From the NCBI GenBank assembly GCA_036345935.2, contig JADWOT020000540.1:57404-121403 (forward strand): DNA of 64,000 nt. The letters are read 5' to 3'. Shown in pieces: positions 50,851 through 63,851 of this stretch. The position numbers were made by a program, and so were the translations under genes. Position 1 is the first letter of the stretch; every line of letters starts with the position of its first letter. A model generated the notes under the pieces. The model was given only the letters and a program-made list of their open reading frames with translations, did not search any database and was not told the DNA's origin. Source of the DNA: Taenia hydatigena (lineage: Eukaryota; Platyhelminthes; Cestoda; Cyclophyllidea; Taeniidae).

Positions 50851-51639
50851 GCATGTGCCCATGTTTGGTAAAAGTATGAATTTGTTTGCTTTTTTTAAAT
50901 TTGTCTTTAATTTGGATGTGACAACAATGTTTCTTATTTACTCATTTTAAATATCGCTTCTTCTTCATATCAGGAAATAAAATACTCCAGCTTCACTATG
51001 ACTATGATTGTCTATTGTTTGTTTGACAACCGGTTTCGTTTTCATTCACTTGGGTGATCGCCAGGCCATGCCAAGCATCTTCTCCCCTCTATCTATTGAA
51101 TGCATATATTTTGGCCTCGTATTTTGCCTTCTTTTACCCTTGAGGAAGTCTTGAGACGCTACATTGGTAGCAGCGGAGGGTGGGTTTAACTACAATAATT
51201 TTCAATCCCAATCTATACAGCTTCTGACAAATTTTAGTTGTGCGAAAAAAGTGCATGTGCTGCAAGTGGGAGAATCTCTGTCATCACATAACAGAAGGGC
51301 TGGGACTGCATCCGCCTTCGGCAACTACCCCATCTTGGTGTTTTGCAGGAAAGCCACTAGTAACTTAAGCGACACTACCTGTGAACGAACCGCGAAAGTT
51401 TCGTTGCAGAGATTCCTCTAATGCAACTGATCGATGTACAAATGTCTCACCATGGACAAGCTGATGCTCTGCATAACCTCTTTCTGCAAATTTAGCTCCC
51501 AAACTAGACCCAACTCCAAGTTCAGTCGAGGTGCCAGTAGGGATCAGTGACATTGTGGTCTGGCATCTCCTCATTTGCGTTCCGATTCCAATGAATGGCG
51601 CTGTTGGCTCATGGGTGTTTCTTCCAGCACTGATTACGT

Positions 51640-51900
51640 TGTGATGGTTAGCGTGGGAAGCTTACCAAGGGAAGCGCCAGGGACGACGCTTAAATGAAGA
51701 GAAGAGCTATGTAAAGCTTTGCGTGCTTAACTGCCCGTTTCGATTACGTTCTTTAGGTGGCCATGTCACCTTAGCAAGAAAAGCTGGCCTCCAAGCCATT
51801 CCAGCGGCTCTGTTCCCTCTGTTTGCTGAATAAATATGTAATCAGCCCAGGTATTATGCCTTCTTTTGCTTCCAAGAAAGTCTTGGAAAGCTACAGCTGT
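51640..51900 (+). repeat. Dispersed repeat family R2, fragment B
   Basis: Matches the 3' half of R2 (gcttaccaagggaagc as in copy A near 14,850; gctgaataaatatg as in copy C near 17,205). Its final 110 bp, about 51,790-51,900, are also duplicated at about 51,060-51,165, where tattttgccttcttttac and gaagtcttgaga correspond to the same positions. Two partial R2 ends therefore lie within 0.8 kb of each other. Confidence 0.5.
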
Positions 51901-52314
51901 CTTTACAACATAAGGTTATGCGGATGCTCCTAGGTCAGCTCACCTAAGGCAATTTTTAAGGTTGGAGCTAATTTTGGTGTTGAAAAGTCATGAGATTTCG
52001 TCAGTATTAGATAGGAAGGCCTATCTACTACTGAAAGAGTAAACATGCTATGCAAGTTCTGAGGCCGTGAAGTTAGAGAATTCTTTTCATATTTTCCTTT
52101 CTCCACTGACGTCATTCTTGCTTTATTTTACAATTACATCCAATTAAAACAAAGATTGTGCCTTGGGGGACTCGTTTGGCCTAGGAGAACCTAACCTGTC
52201 GAATCTTGCAGATGGAATTTCCACAGTAACCATGAGTACTTTGAATTGGGCCGCAGTACGGCCGTGACCTATCCGTGCCTTGTCGTATTTAACAACGATG
52301 ATTATTTTGATAGG

Positions 52315-53256
52315 ACTCAGATAATTTGCCGCCAAAAGCGGCTACTGGTGGACCCTACGAAAGAAACATGGAAGCAGCTGGATCGATGCTTCTACTCAAC
52401 GGCTACATGTTACCATCGAGCCCAAGTTTGACTCCAGCTGTGATCCCTCTCGGAAGTCGTAATATTGCACAGCTTACTACAAATTTCCACATAAATTGCC
52501 CCATGGATGCTACTGCTTCACTTGGTAGTGACCTCGGCCATTGTCTTCCGACGCTACATTACGTAAGCACATTCGTTTGGGGATTGGTTAAGGGAGTTAT
52601 GCTTCTACTATATGCGAAAAGCCACCATATATGTATTAGACTGCACCACTAAGGGATTTTTTTTGCGGCCTCATAATTAGCTCCTAGCGCAGCAATCGTG
52701 TTGCTGATGGCCGAATCCCGCAGCTGTTGCTATAACCGACAACGCTGAATTAGCCATCAGCAGCACAATTACTGCGCTAGGAGCTAATTACGAGGCCGCA
52801 AAAAATAATCCCTTGGTGGTGCAGTCAAATGCATACATGGTGACTCAACACAACTCACAGCAACTCATGCCGCAGTAGCAACAGCAACATCTTGCTACCA
52901 AAGTACTTCAAAACAACCAATTTTATCCGGGTTGGAATGTGCAACCTACAATGCCAAGCACTTCCTATAACAGCGCAGGTGAGTTGTCGTTTGCCGTCCT
53001 TTGCTGTGGAAGTTATGTCTTTATAGCCATTTACCATCATGCATCAATTTTAGCTACCCACCCACCTGTGTGCATCAATCTCCAGTTTGGATATGGTGAG
53101 TTTATGCTTCTCCTTTTATTTGCTCATGTTTAAAAAATCTTTCTATTGCATTATCTTCTTTTGCCCTCAACAGGAGTGGCTGCTCAATACCCCGCTCAAG
53201 TTGCAAGGAAACCGGAGGATGCTATCTTTCTCGAAACAAGGAGACATTCAATATAA
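52315..53256 (+). CDS. Candidate three-exon coding segment, Gln/Pro-rich, unknown product
   Basis: Possible exons: 52,315-52,562 (82 codons after acceptor ttttgatag, donor TAC|gtaagc), 52,879-52,978 (donor GCAG|gtgagt) and 53,174-53,253 (acceptor cttcttttgccctcaacag, stop TAA 53,254). The second intron (195 nt) has near-perfect signals and joins phase 1. The first part contains NLPPKAATGG and MLPSSPSLTPAVIPLG; the second starts QQQH and contains YPGWNVQP; the third ends ETRRHSI. The low-complexity composition resembles a regulatory protein's disordered tail, but no domain was recognised. The acceptor of exon 2 is weak, and a large foldback fills the preceding intron, so it may be rearranged. 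5' exons are not identified. Confidence 0.33.
52621..52843. repeat. Foldback hairpin: 91-bp inverted arms, 41-bp spacer
   Basis: Arms are 52,621-52,711 and 52,753-52,843. The central 73-74 bp (from gactgcaccac on the left to gatggc) match in reverse complement with five substitutions and one indel, and the outer 18 bp with about four more. There are no other long palindromes of this kind nearby. Copies of the arm were not seen elsewhere in the window. Flanks show no convincing target duplication. It could be a MITE, a local inverted duplication, or the template of a long hairpin RNA. Confidence 0.85.
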
Positions 53257-53259
53257 TTG

Positions 53260-56200
53260 TGAGCGATGACTTGCCTGTGTAGATGTAACACTAATGTTGT
53301 TCGCTTTGTTAACTGCAATAGGGTAGCGCATTATTTAACCTTGGGTTAATGAAAGGAAACAAAAAGGCGATTTGAACTTTTAAAACTACATTTATAGGCA
53401 AGCTTTGGGGCGGAAAACGTCAAGTATGGACTTCAATGCCACCCTATTACCCCGGAAACATTCATAAATTGATGCTGTGTATTGGAATTCTAAGGTGTCA
53501 AAGACCTTTCCTTTTCGATATTACTTCACAAGGTATCGGCTCGAAGGTGGCACTCTTGCGTTCATTGTGAAGTTATGTTGGGCGTTTCAAGGAAGACATA
53601 AAGATACCGCACTGTTGGGCGTCTTTATGGTGAACGTAATTCCCACCCTAGCTGAACGGTGGGTTGACGATATAAAAGCAGCAGACTGCTGTGCAGAAAT
53701 ATTGCTGTACTTTTACTCCCTTACCTTCTCAACTTCCCTATTTGATCTTAAGACCTACTTGCTCAGAGATTATAAAATTTGTGCATGGGATTTTAAGCAT
53801 GCCGAGTTCAGGAAAGCGCACAGAGTGGTTAAATCTTTACGAATGGGCTTATTTGAAATGCATGCAAACACGGTCCACAACTACGGGTTTTACCATTTAC
53901 AGTGACCACTGATCAGTCTGATACTTTTTCCATTGCATTTACTTATCTTGCCGGATTCCGATAGATTTTCTCTGAATTCATGTCACTTAGTAAAATTATG
54001 AAACTTTGGACTCGCTACTGAGGACTGAATCGTAGCCCTTACAAAAGCATATGTACCACGATTCTCTATTCTTCTGCGTGTCGGATCGCCTTCACCATGG
54101 TGCATTTTAGCCCAACCCTAAAAGCTAAATTGTGTGGCACGTTTGGTATGCCACTTTTTTGATGTCGCAGGAGGTTTTCATCAATTTACACGGTCCCTTA
54201 TTAAGTTTCGAATAAATTTTGCCCCTTTTGCTCACACCAGAGGGATCTTGAAGGCTCCAGCCTGTGTATTTTCATCTCCTACAAGAGTGCAGTGGATTGG
54301 ATCTGATTAAACTGCATTTGTCATTTTGACGGGTGATAAGGGTGAAAGTATTTCTAGGCAGAGCAACCAAGTAAAGAGATGTGCGCACAAGATTAAGTGC
54401 CTTAAAAATTTCCACGTTCTATGTTGAACGCAGTGCGTCCGTTCACAAAGTTGTAGGTGCACAGGGTACGATACGTGCGATGGATGGATAGGCTTTGGGA
54501 AGGAAGAGCTTAAGGGTTTAGCTAAGGGGCTCCAAAGGGCAGAATTTTTTACGCTATAGATCTTACAGACTGTTAATACTCCTAGCACAATGCCTTTAAA
54601 AATATCGATCAAAATGATGCGTCTTGCCTTTGACTGTCTAGTGAACGACCAATTTACCTTACAGCCATTTCCTCCAACCTTTGACGATTCTCAAACTGAT
54701 TTAAGCACTATCGTATCGTCAGCAATCTACTATGCACAAAGTTCCAATTTTACTAATAGGTTATGAAGTTCATTTGTTTTGGCACTGCATTTTAAATGTC
54801 ATCTCTGAGTGCTTGCGTGGTTATCATTTGGGTGTGTGGCTTTCGCTATCGCTAATGTGCTGCATGACTGTTGGTTTAAGTAAGATTTTAGTGATTTGCT
54901 CTAACTCTTGCTCTTGTCTTGGTATATGCAATACAGCTCCCAGCTTATAGAGTTATCCTGCATACAGATTTTATTCATGCCTTTGTGCATCATTTGGTTA
55001 ATACAGCGTTCTACCCGGTCGATCGCCTCGCCGTGTTTTGGTCATTCACTAATTTCTAATTGCTTCATCTGTCTTGGTTGGCTATAGCTCATTTGTATCA
55101 CATACAACGTGTTTATTAAGGTAAATGTTTTGCTCCTTCACCAAAACTTAGTTCGTAAGACCAGGAATGATGCTTTGTGAAGTTGGCATTTCATTTTTAT
55201 TCTAGAAAAAACCCTAAGTGCATTAAAATAAGGCTGCAGGAAGATATACAAGCTATGTTTTTTGCACAAATCAATCAAATAAATGCATAAGGTGTGGTTT
55301 TGCAACGTGCAAGAAGCAAACTGCGATAGAGACTGCGGTTTTTGCTATTTAATTTATCAGACGATGAGGAATGACTTAGGTTACAACTAATCACATTTGG
55401 TGGATTAGATCTTGGTAACTCCCACCCATAGTGGTAGGCCATTGTCCGTTATAATAATGGAGGGTCTGTCTGTAAAGGATGCTTTATGTAACCTCTGGTC
55501 GCCGCGAGATTCGCATTATCGTAAAGAAAAGTGTAGTAACATTTCTCATTTGCGTTGATGCACAATGTAATCAACGGTCCAAAAATGATCTCGTAAACTT
55601 TTTGCGATGGTGACATGTCAAAATCGATTTTGGTCTAAGATCGCAGTAGCTGCAACTCATGCACTCACGATTTAACGTGCGGTAGTGCAGACGCCCCAAT
55701 GACTATGCGCAACAATGAACGACTGCTGAGGATTACTATTACCATTGACTTGTGACCAACCTCCATTATGTCACTAACATTCTTTTGATATCTTACCGCT
55801 TCTATTAGGCCTAGGTTATTAGCATTGCAACGTGCTGACCTTAAGCTGTCCAGGGGGACCCTAACCTACCGTGCGATCCTGCGTCTGCCCAGTTACTACC
55901 CTGCTGCCCCACATTGTGACAGTTGTCGTATGTACTGTCTCGCCCTCAGTAGGTGCTGCAGTCATTTGTAGCACTAAAGTGACACAGCTTTTATTAAGCC
56001 ACTAATTAATGATTTATTCTTCGCATTTTTTTTCATATGAATACACATTTAAGGTATCATAAGTCCATGCCACGGCCTTCCTTTTACGCCTTGATCCCAT
56101 TTCCTTAATTGGGACATTGAATGTCGCAACTTTTGAGAGATTCCATACTCACGAATTGGCTACCGTAGTTGGTTCGGAGTTTGCTTCTTTGTATTTGTTC

Positions 56201-59200
56201 TTTGAATTATTTATTGATTGAACCCCAAGTTATTAGCCCCATGGGCATTGAATTCCATTGCTAAGACTGCAAATGAGGAAAATATCAAATTTGGCAAAGG
56301 GATGGGCACAGAAAACAGATCCTTATGTGATATTACGCGTTAGAATTAGAAGTCTATCACGATGTCACTTAGATATCTTGCCTGCAACTCACAGCTATCA
56401 ACGCTTGTCAATAACTCTCTGCACGACTCATACGATCTCGCACAACTCCACCAAAGAGGGACTGTTACTGAGGCCGAACTAAGAATATTTGAGTAGCATC
56501 CAAGCGCATAAATTTCCCTTGATTTTGATCTGCTCTTGTTCATTATCATGGCCTTGGTTTGATTACACATATTCCAAATTCGAAGTATTTCTGAGGTTAC
56601 TAATTTACTCAAATTTACTAGATCTGAGCTTCAGTTGTGCTTGCAAATCTAGTCGATTGTGCTGTTCTTGCGATCGGTGGTGATATGTCCCATTATCTGT
56701 CCCGTAAAATTAAACAATTACGCAGTCTAATTAGATTTCGCCAATTGCATTCTGTGACATTACAAAAATTGCAGTCAGTTATGGCGTAAATAAACATCAC
56801 TCGCTAACTGATTGCAGGTCGAGAAGACAGCTCGTCAGGTGGCATTATAACATTGTCCTATAAACCAAACCCCTGTCTGCTTACTCACACTAGGGTGTCA
56901 CTCATTTTGTTCACAGCGATAAGTTCGAATCGAGTAGCAGAACGGGCCCATGCATGCAGACAAAAAGTCAGTTTAGCATGAACACAATATCTGCAGAGCT
57001 AGAGAGGCACACTAGTGAGTATTCTATTCGTCGTGGAGAAGTCCATCTTCTTCTCAAAAATTGTGAATGCGGATGTAGACTTGATCCAAATGTTGGCGCT
57101 TTGGTTCGCAAGTTGGAAGCAGGATAGAGTGTTGAACAGGCGACTCATTATTTTATGCCCAAAGTTAACTTAACTTCCCATCAGTGGAACGCAACACCAT
57201 TGCTGACAAAGTTCATGTCGCCAATGGCATAGGCGCCAGCCCATCGCATCTACCACAAATTCATCATTAATCTTCTCTTTGGCCTGATCATATAGAGAGA
57301 AGAGCATGCTAATAGCCTGCCATAGTTCAACACCATTGCGATGATGCTACTTTTGCATGAGCCTGGAAACACCACTTTGGTCGGCATTAGCCTTTTCGTT
57401 TGTTGTATGCACCACTACTAGTTGCTGGTCAGTACGTCGTGCTTGCGTAAATCATGACGAAAATGCGGGGAAATAACATTCTGCTGTTGGTACATTTGCA
57501 ACTCATTTGTTGGTCTTTTGGGCCATTTTATCTACTTTCTAGAGGAAGCGAGCAGTCTGACTCGGACTAGGATCACTTGAGTTAGTCCATGCTGCGCGAT
57601 ATTGAGTTTAAAAGTGCAACTGTTCCAAATGCGTGTTGGGTGACTTTAGTTGGGAAATTCAAGCTCACACTTGCAACTTGATATCAATCAATGCGACAGT
57701 TTCAAATATTTATCTTTGGACGAAACCTGTAGGTGGCATAGAAACAATCTTACTTGTCGATTTGTTCCAGCATTAAAATTTCGACAGTTGTACTAGCCTG
57801 TCAATGAATCTGTCTTTGGAAAATCAAAAGTCTCATCCTTCCACAAGCAATGCTTTCTCATGAAACAGTCAGTGGTATGAGCCTCTACAAGAACTATAGA
57901 AACTTCAATATTGGTGTTTACATTTAAATATATGCAAGTCTCTAAATCTTCTTGCAGCAATCAAGGCTGTACGTTAGTCTCAGTGGTGCCAGCAGTGTTG
58001 GTGCCGAGCTAGAGAGCTAGTAAGTGTTTACGCACACCCTTAGAGACGTGGCTGTAGAATGTTTTAGAAATTTACCAAAAGAGTAATGCTTATAACCATA
58101 TCAGTGATTTCACCATCCATGGTAGCTTATTTTGCACCAACTTCCAACTTATGCCCAATAATCCCTTCTCTGAAGTTACGATTTGTGTCACACCTATTTA
58201 TCGGCCATGGTACTTACCTTAGTCAAGTCCCAATAAAGGCAGCTCGCCGCATTGTATGACTTTAGTCTCAGGTCACAAGCATTAGATAATCGCATTAACT
58301 GATCACACGTGGACATAGTGAAGCAGATAACTAGCCTCAATGCACAAATCCATCTCGTCATCCACCTATGCATACGATCGTCGCAACTTGGAGTAGACAT
58401 CGAATAGTACCGCATGTAAGCGTGTATCCTAACAAGCAAGAATACAATTTCATGGCCTATGTGCCTCAGTCTTTTACCCTGAGAACAATTAAAATACGGC
58501 AGGTGTCGAAAGGTAAATTGATGATGCAAGGACTTCCTTAAGGTGAGCAAAATGCGCGCGCCCTTTTATGGAGGCGATACCAATTTCTTTCCTAATAGTG
58601 TTGAAATTTGAGAAAGATCTGTGGATTTTCGCATTGCTCCACATAAATGTTTACTGCATATGGCGTGGTTCCTTCACCTCTTCCATGTACGGAAAGTGCC
58701 TTGAAAATCAGCAAATGACCATCTCGACATTTGGACTTAGTCACGGCAAACCATGGCGATTGCATCCTGGGCCCCAGATTGGCACAGTAGTTAAGTGCTA
58801 AATGGGCGCTACTGAATCCAAGCACCGTCGCGGAACGTGTCTTTGTGTGAGTCAACCAGCTGCAAGCACGTTTCTTACTGACTCGTCGGCTGTAATGCGT
58901 CGCCATGATGGAGCGCGTGAAGAAGTCGTTAGCCTGCACTTCTGTGCCCTTCCTTCCCATCGAAATGCACTGGCCTTACAGAAAGCAAAATGATCATACG
59001 TTTCTATGTGCTCGCATTTTTATGCGTCGACTGTGCAGCTTGGACCAGTCCACGTGATGGACTGATTCAATTACCTTCTTGCCTGATGGATTAAAAGCCC
59101 ACTCAACACACACAGTTAAAATCATATGTCCCTTAAGCAAGTCCTTTCATTGCATTAACGTTGAGCGTAGGAGATGGCGCTGTCTGCTCAGTATCCTACT

Positions 59201-60070
59201 GTGCTTTTAACCTACAAACGCGAAGTGACACAAATAGTCTTATACAGACTCTGCCATTACTTAGGCCAAATTTACATTTTTACACCCATTACCACATCCA
59301 ACAAGATAAAGACGTGCTCCTACGCATGATGCTCCCATGCCATGTTGCAAGCTTAACTGGCTGCGTGCCTATGTGCATGGCCTTACTCGACTACTGTCTT
59401 AGAACTTGATATATCCTGGATAAAACGCTGCACACAAAGTATGACACACTGAGCCAGCATAAAAAGAGGACCAATTTTTCAGAGCAGTGACCTCTTGTCA
59501 TCTGACACAATCAAGTAAAATGATATTGAGTCATGAAAGGATGGCTTTATGTTATGTGTGATCATGAGGATCAGCAATATTGCTTAAGCAGGCTGCTTTT
59601 AACACTGAAATGATTCCGCTAAAGCTGCTGTAATGTGCGGGTTGATATCAGAACTCCATAATCGAAATAGATGGCTGAGTTTTAGGGGACCTTCGTCAAA
59701 ATGAACAGTGTATTCAGTGAAAAAAATAGTAGCAGGATTGGAGGAGCATTAATAAAAGTGGAAAGCATGTCAAAAGTGGCCTCAACAAGCCAATGTTACT
59801 GTAGTCCTTACAACTAATTATATCGTTTTCCCTACCTTAATCACTATTTCATTCGTCAAGACACATATCAAAATGGGCCATGTAAAGTTTTCAAATGTAA
59901 ACAAGCAATAAAATTTGCCATCCGTTTCCGGAGTGAAATTTTTTTCCCTTAAGGGCCTTTTGTAAGAAGCATTAGGTTGTTTAGTTAACAGCACCAGGTG
60001 TCGGTTTGTCTTTAAAATTCGCAAATTGCACATGGTATTCGTCAGCACAGCATTTGTGTGTTAAATGGTT
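53260..60070. other. Long stretch without a supported gene
   Basis: Several open frames (53,477-53,905 +, 142 codons; 58,194-58,550 -, 118 codons; 58,592-58,960 -, 122 codons) lack motifs and have competing frames on the other strand. One frame without a long ATG-started ORF is listed separately at 56,894-57,127. No tandem structure or high-identity repeat partner was seen. Confidence 0.35.
56894..57127 (+). CDS. Open frame of about 77 codons, possible exon, unknown product
   Basis: Open from just after the TAG at 56,891 to the TAG at 57,125. It follows an AG (cacactag) that could be an acceptor. The C-terminal half is charged with a Cys cluster (NCECGC) and contains LVRKLEAG. An internal ATG at 56,978 would give 49 residues. 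No family was recognised, and the length is within chance expectation. Confidence 0.15.
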   Translation, partial: GVTHFVHSDKFESSSRTGPCMQTKSQFSMNTISAELERHTSEYSIRRGEVHLLLKNCECGCRLDPNVGALVRKLEAG

Positions 60071-61770
60071 TCTCATCAATGGCAGATCATGATGGTGAGC
60101 AGCCTCACTGATCGATATCTGCTCTTCTGCCGGCCGGTTATGGATCACTTTTTAACAACATCACGGACTCATCGGGATGTCAATAATATACATTGCTGCC
60201 GTTGTTGGCAATGGTGGACGGGAATGCGGGGACGTAGGAGCCGACCCATAGAAAAGCACTGAGACTGCACCAAGCGCCTTTGAACTCGTCACCATCGTTG
60301 TTGGCAGCTGTAATGTTGCAATTAATCGACCTACTGATCCTACCGAAAGTTCCTTTGCTCAGTATGGCCTAATCATTTACTCCGGACATGCGGTGCGGCT
60401 TTGTGCTTGGAGGACTTATGAACGACTGAGTGCGGTGTGTGAGTGCCACGCGAGAGCGAAACAAGAGTGAACCAGTAACTTTGTGCGCATGTCGGATAAG
60501 TTGAACTATATGCTTTTGTCTTACGACTAACAGATTCGCTTGTTCGTTTTTTAATCTAAGACGTTGAGATTTTATCGTATTTGCCGCTATGGCATGAGAT
60601 GAAGCCGACATCAAACAGGTGTAAAATAATTGGAAGGGCAGTTATACTATGATCGCTTGCCTGATGTTTGGGGCATAGGACGCAAATTATTGGCCCGTAT
60701 TCCTGCGTAAGTAACTTTCCCGAGGCATTTTTAATGACGTCCACGTGTGACTGCTGCAGTGAGTGGGATGACTTATTTGTTAGGTGCGCTTACTTTGTGA
60801 GCGAAACGTAAAATGCTTAATGACTTCATGCTCCGCTTGCCTTTGCAGATTCTTACCTACGCAGCTTATGCCACATGAAATTGTACTATTTTGGGATTCC
60901 TTTCTGTGTCAGTGTGCTAACGGTCATCTACCAGTCAATGGCACTGAGTGTAGTTTCGTTGCCTGAGGCAAGTGGTTGGGCTTGTCTTTGCACGTTTGCG
61001 ATGTGATATTAGGTTTTAGACTAATAGGCACGTCAAATCTTGATTATTCTATCACTATAGTTGTCGTGTTGCCGCATTGCTGACTGGGGTGTGACCTTTT
61101 GCTTTTAGGTCCGTATTTCCTCCACTGGTCATGGAAACGCGCAGCGGCTAACACATTGTCCCATTCCATGCCGAATTCGCTTACACCTTGGAAGATGAGG
61201 TGGCTGACGACGCAGTACTCTTGCCGAGGAGAGCATGGAGGACGGTACTGAACAAGGCGAAGGCGACTATGTAATGCGCTAGTGGTTTGTTGGATGGTAG
61301 ATTTTAGTGATGGGGCCATCTATTTGTCTCGTCGTTGTATCTTAATGGAGTGAGTTGTTGGTATGCTAAATACATGTACATGTATTCTATCAGAGTATGA
61401 CGTCTTCGTCTCCGGGGGAGGAGAAAAGTTGAGGGCGCTGCAGTGCGTATGTATGAATTGGTGATGGAGATGTTCCATTATGCAACCAAGGCTCATTTTT
61501 TGATCAAAGGACGGCTGCGGCATGTTTCACCTCAAAAGATGTAGAAGTGTTTTAATTTTGTTGGTTTGCAGTTTACTGACGCGAGTGAAGCGCACTTCGA
61601 AGTACCGTCTCCATTTGGTGCTTCAATCCTACTGCTAAGTGTGCCGCGAATAGTCAAAAGTGGGATGCTACTACTCAGCCTTGAAAATGGCTTTGAAAGG
61701 TGGTGAACGCGTATCTTGTAGGTGGGCGGGTGGGTATGAGAAGGAAGGAATATGTTTAAGGACGTGACGC
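60070..61770 (+). repeat. Dispersed repeat family R2, copy D
   Basis: The longest R2 copy together with copy A, in the same orientation. Shared landmarks: ttgaactcg near 60,281, ggaggacttatga near 60,410, the pre-gcagattc block near 60,850, gtcgttgtatc near 61,333 and gctactactcag near 61,670. It contains an 18-bp palindrome at 61,369-61,386. No intact reading frame was seen. Confidence 0.6.
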
Positions 61771-62870
61771 CTAGCACCACGATTAAGCAACTACGTGAAT
61801 TTGAATAGTATGGCGAACGAAATGGCCAGATGAGATAGAGCTTGTGGCAGGCGGCCATTTGTTGAATGGATTCAAGTAACATCCGTTATTGTGCCTGGAG
61901 TCCTTTGTGCTGTGTCTTTGCCTTGTCGACAGAACAGGGATTTCCCCCTCTAATTGTTCACTGTTGGCTTTGAACATAGTAGAGCCATTTGATACACGTT
62001 GCAATGCAAGTGGATTAAAGAATCGCCAGCTAAGAAGTATTCCGAAAAGCTCTCCTATGAGGCTAGACTCGCATCAGCTAAAGTAGGCACTGGCTATGAA
62101 ATTGGTAGCTGCCTTCTAGGTTCTAGGAACTAATGCTGTTAAGATAGACAGGAAATTTTGAAAACTTGTTTTCACATCCTTATAATGGTTAAGTATTGGG
62201 CGAATTATTTTAAAGAACAATACATGGCATTACATTGTTTTACGAGCTGGAGGCATGTAAAGGAAGTCTACGTGATATTATTACTTGTAAAGTATGATGC
62301 AAAGTGTAACGATTAGGTGTTGTTGGGAGCGATGGAATCAGTTTCTCTACTCACGTGCTGCATTTTTTTACCACTGTATAGCACGGCAGGCGATAACTTG
62401 GGACTGTTTTGTGAGTTTGTGCCTTTCCTGCAATACGTCATAACGAAACTGGCATGCCGCTGCATACATTCGGTGCGAGCAATATGCATTTTGGTATTTG
62501 GAATGTTGATTGCCCGTCTGCATATATGTGTCCAGTGTGTACTTGGACGGCATCAGCAGCAAGGCCGTACGGAATGTGGTGTCTTATTCAGTTGGCAATT
62601 TCACTCGTCATTAATGCAGTCTACCCTATTCTGTGTTATTTTACTTGACATTGGGTCAAGGTCTATTCAGACGCCAGGGGACAGTTTACACACCAGAAGA
62701 GCTGCATGCGTTGGCATCACTACGCAGACCGTACTTTGTAGCAGGCTTAAATGTTTGCTTGTTAAGTTGTTTCTTTTGTCCCACCGGTAGTTATGTTTGT
62801 GGTTGTTAGCTTTGCATCGCGCTGGACCCTCATGCATCAGTTTCTCCATTGTTTGGCTTTTTTTTTCCTT
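61770..62870. other. Stretch with a hydrophobic 157-codon frame but no supported gene
   Basis: The frame at 62,317-62,790 (+) is Leu/Cys/Ile-rich and could suggest membrane segments, but two other frames are also open across parts of it and no motif was found. I do not call it a gene. Confidence 0.25.
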
Positions 62871-62875
62871 TTCAG

Positions 62876-62972
62876 ATGTTACAACCTTACTGTGGCGATG
62901 GTGAAGTAACATTTGATGAGTGCTTGGAATGGCAGCCAATGCGAGATGTTGGAGTGTTTCGCGGCGTTGAAG
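62876..62972 (+). CDS. Candidate internal exon, unknown product
   Basis: Preceded by a textbook acceptor (a 9-T run, then ccttttcag, ending 62,875) and followed by donor GAAG|gtaccc. The 32 codons start MLQPYCGDGE and end VFRGVE. The segment DGEVTFDE resembles the second half of an EF-hand loop, but the expected Asp at loop positions 1 and 3 are missing, so calcium binding is not supported. Neighbouring exons could not be fixed. Confidence 0.25.
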
Positions 62973-63307
62973 GTACCCTCCCGTCTGTGCACTAAATGAC
63001 ACGTAAATGTGCTCCCCTCCCCTCCTCTCCCTTCTGCCGTCAATGCTGCTGCTACTGCTCACTATTAGTAATTTGAATACTTCCGTTATTATTGTTGTTA
63101 TTGCTGCTACTATTTGTTATACTTAACTATTGCTACTGTTGGAGCCAGTAAAGGCAAATGCGTTCATACTGTTTTCATGCTTTATTGCTTAATAGGAAGG
63201 TGGGGAGTTGGTAAAAAGATTCGCATAACGCCTTCTGCCCTGAGTCTTCTTTGATTCAACTATCCACGTGAGGTGTTTTTCACCTTTGGCGTTTGGGTCA
63301 CAAGTAG

Positions 63308-63348
63308 CCAGCCAGCCAACCAACCAACCAACCAACCAACCAACCAAC
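63308..63348 (+). repeat. CCAA/CCAG microsatellite
   Basis: Two ccag units followed by about eight ccaa units. The surrounding + frame (63,268-63,450) translates it as a Gln-Pro-Thr-Asn run; there is no other support for coding. Confidence 0.95.
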
Positions 63349-63851
63349 GAAACTGAGGTTGTTGCTCACTTGGATCAGATGGCGGCTGGCGTAGTTCATC
63401 AATTGAATAGTAATAGTAATTTCCAGTTGTGGACTTTGCTTACGGAATAACTTCTCGTCAGAAAGGCAGGGATGTATTGTGAGGGAAGGAGTCATTTATT
63501 TATTTTTGTGGTGGATAGATGGCTTAGAGTAGGTCATCATTGGGTTGTGGTTCGACCTTTGCAACATGGAAAAGTATCATTTCCTGCTATGATCTGCTCG
63601 TTGTTGAACAACTCACAGTAAGGTTGTGAAGCATTTTTTTCTCGTAAACGATATAGAGTTGCCCCTACCATCAATCTCTGCGTGGTTTTTTTGCGGGCTT
63701 GAATAGACTGAGTCGTCCACTCCAAACGCCTTTGTTGCACAGTGGGTGATGTCGGTACGAGTTTCCTTATAGACATTGGTGAAAGGCATTGCTTTCTTTG
63801 TGCTAGGTGAATTGCTGTGGTACGCTTCAACTGCTGAGTCAATTTCTAACA

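Noticed and set aside
52876..52878. In-frame TAG within a Gln run, considered as a premature stop or altered genetic code
   Set aside because: It is explained more simply as the end of the intron (…cagtag) with the exon starting at the next Gln codon; nothing else supports a changed code.
53477..53905. 142-codon + frame
   Set aside because: No motif, and an overlapping alternative frame (53,691-53,912) is also open; no splice context.
61369..61386. 18-bp perfect palindrome
   Set aside because: Short alternating-type palindrome inside R2 copy D; could be chance and has no supporting context.
62317..62790. 157-codon hydrophobic + frame
   Set aside because: Other frames are open across the same segment and no family motif is visible.
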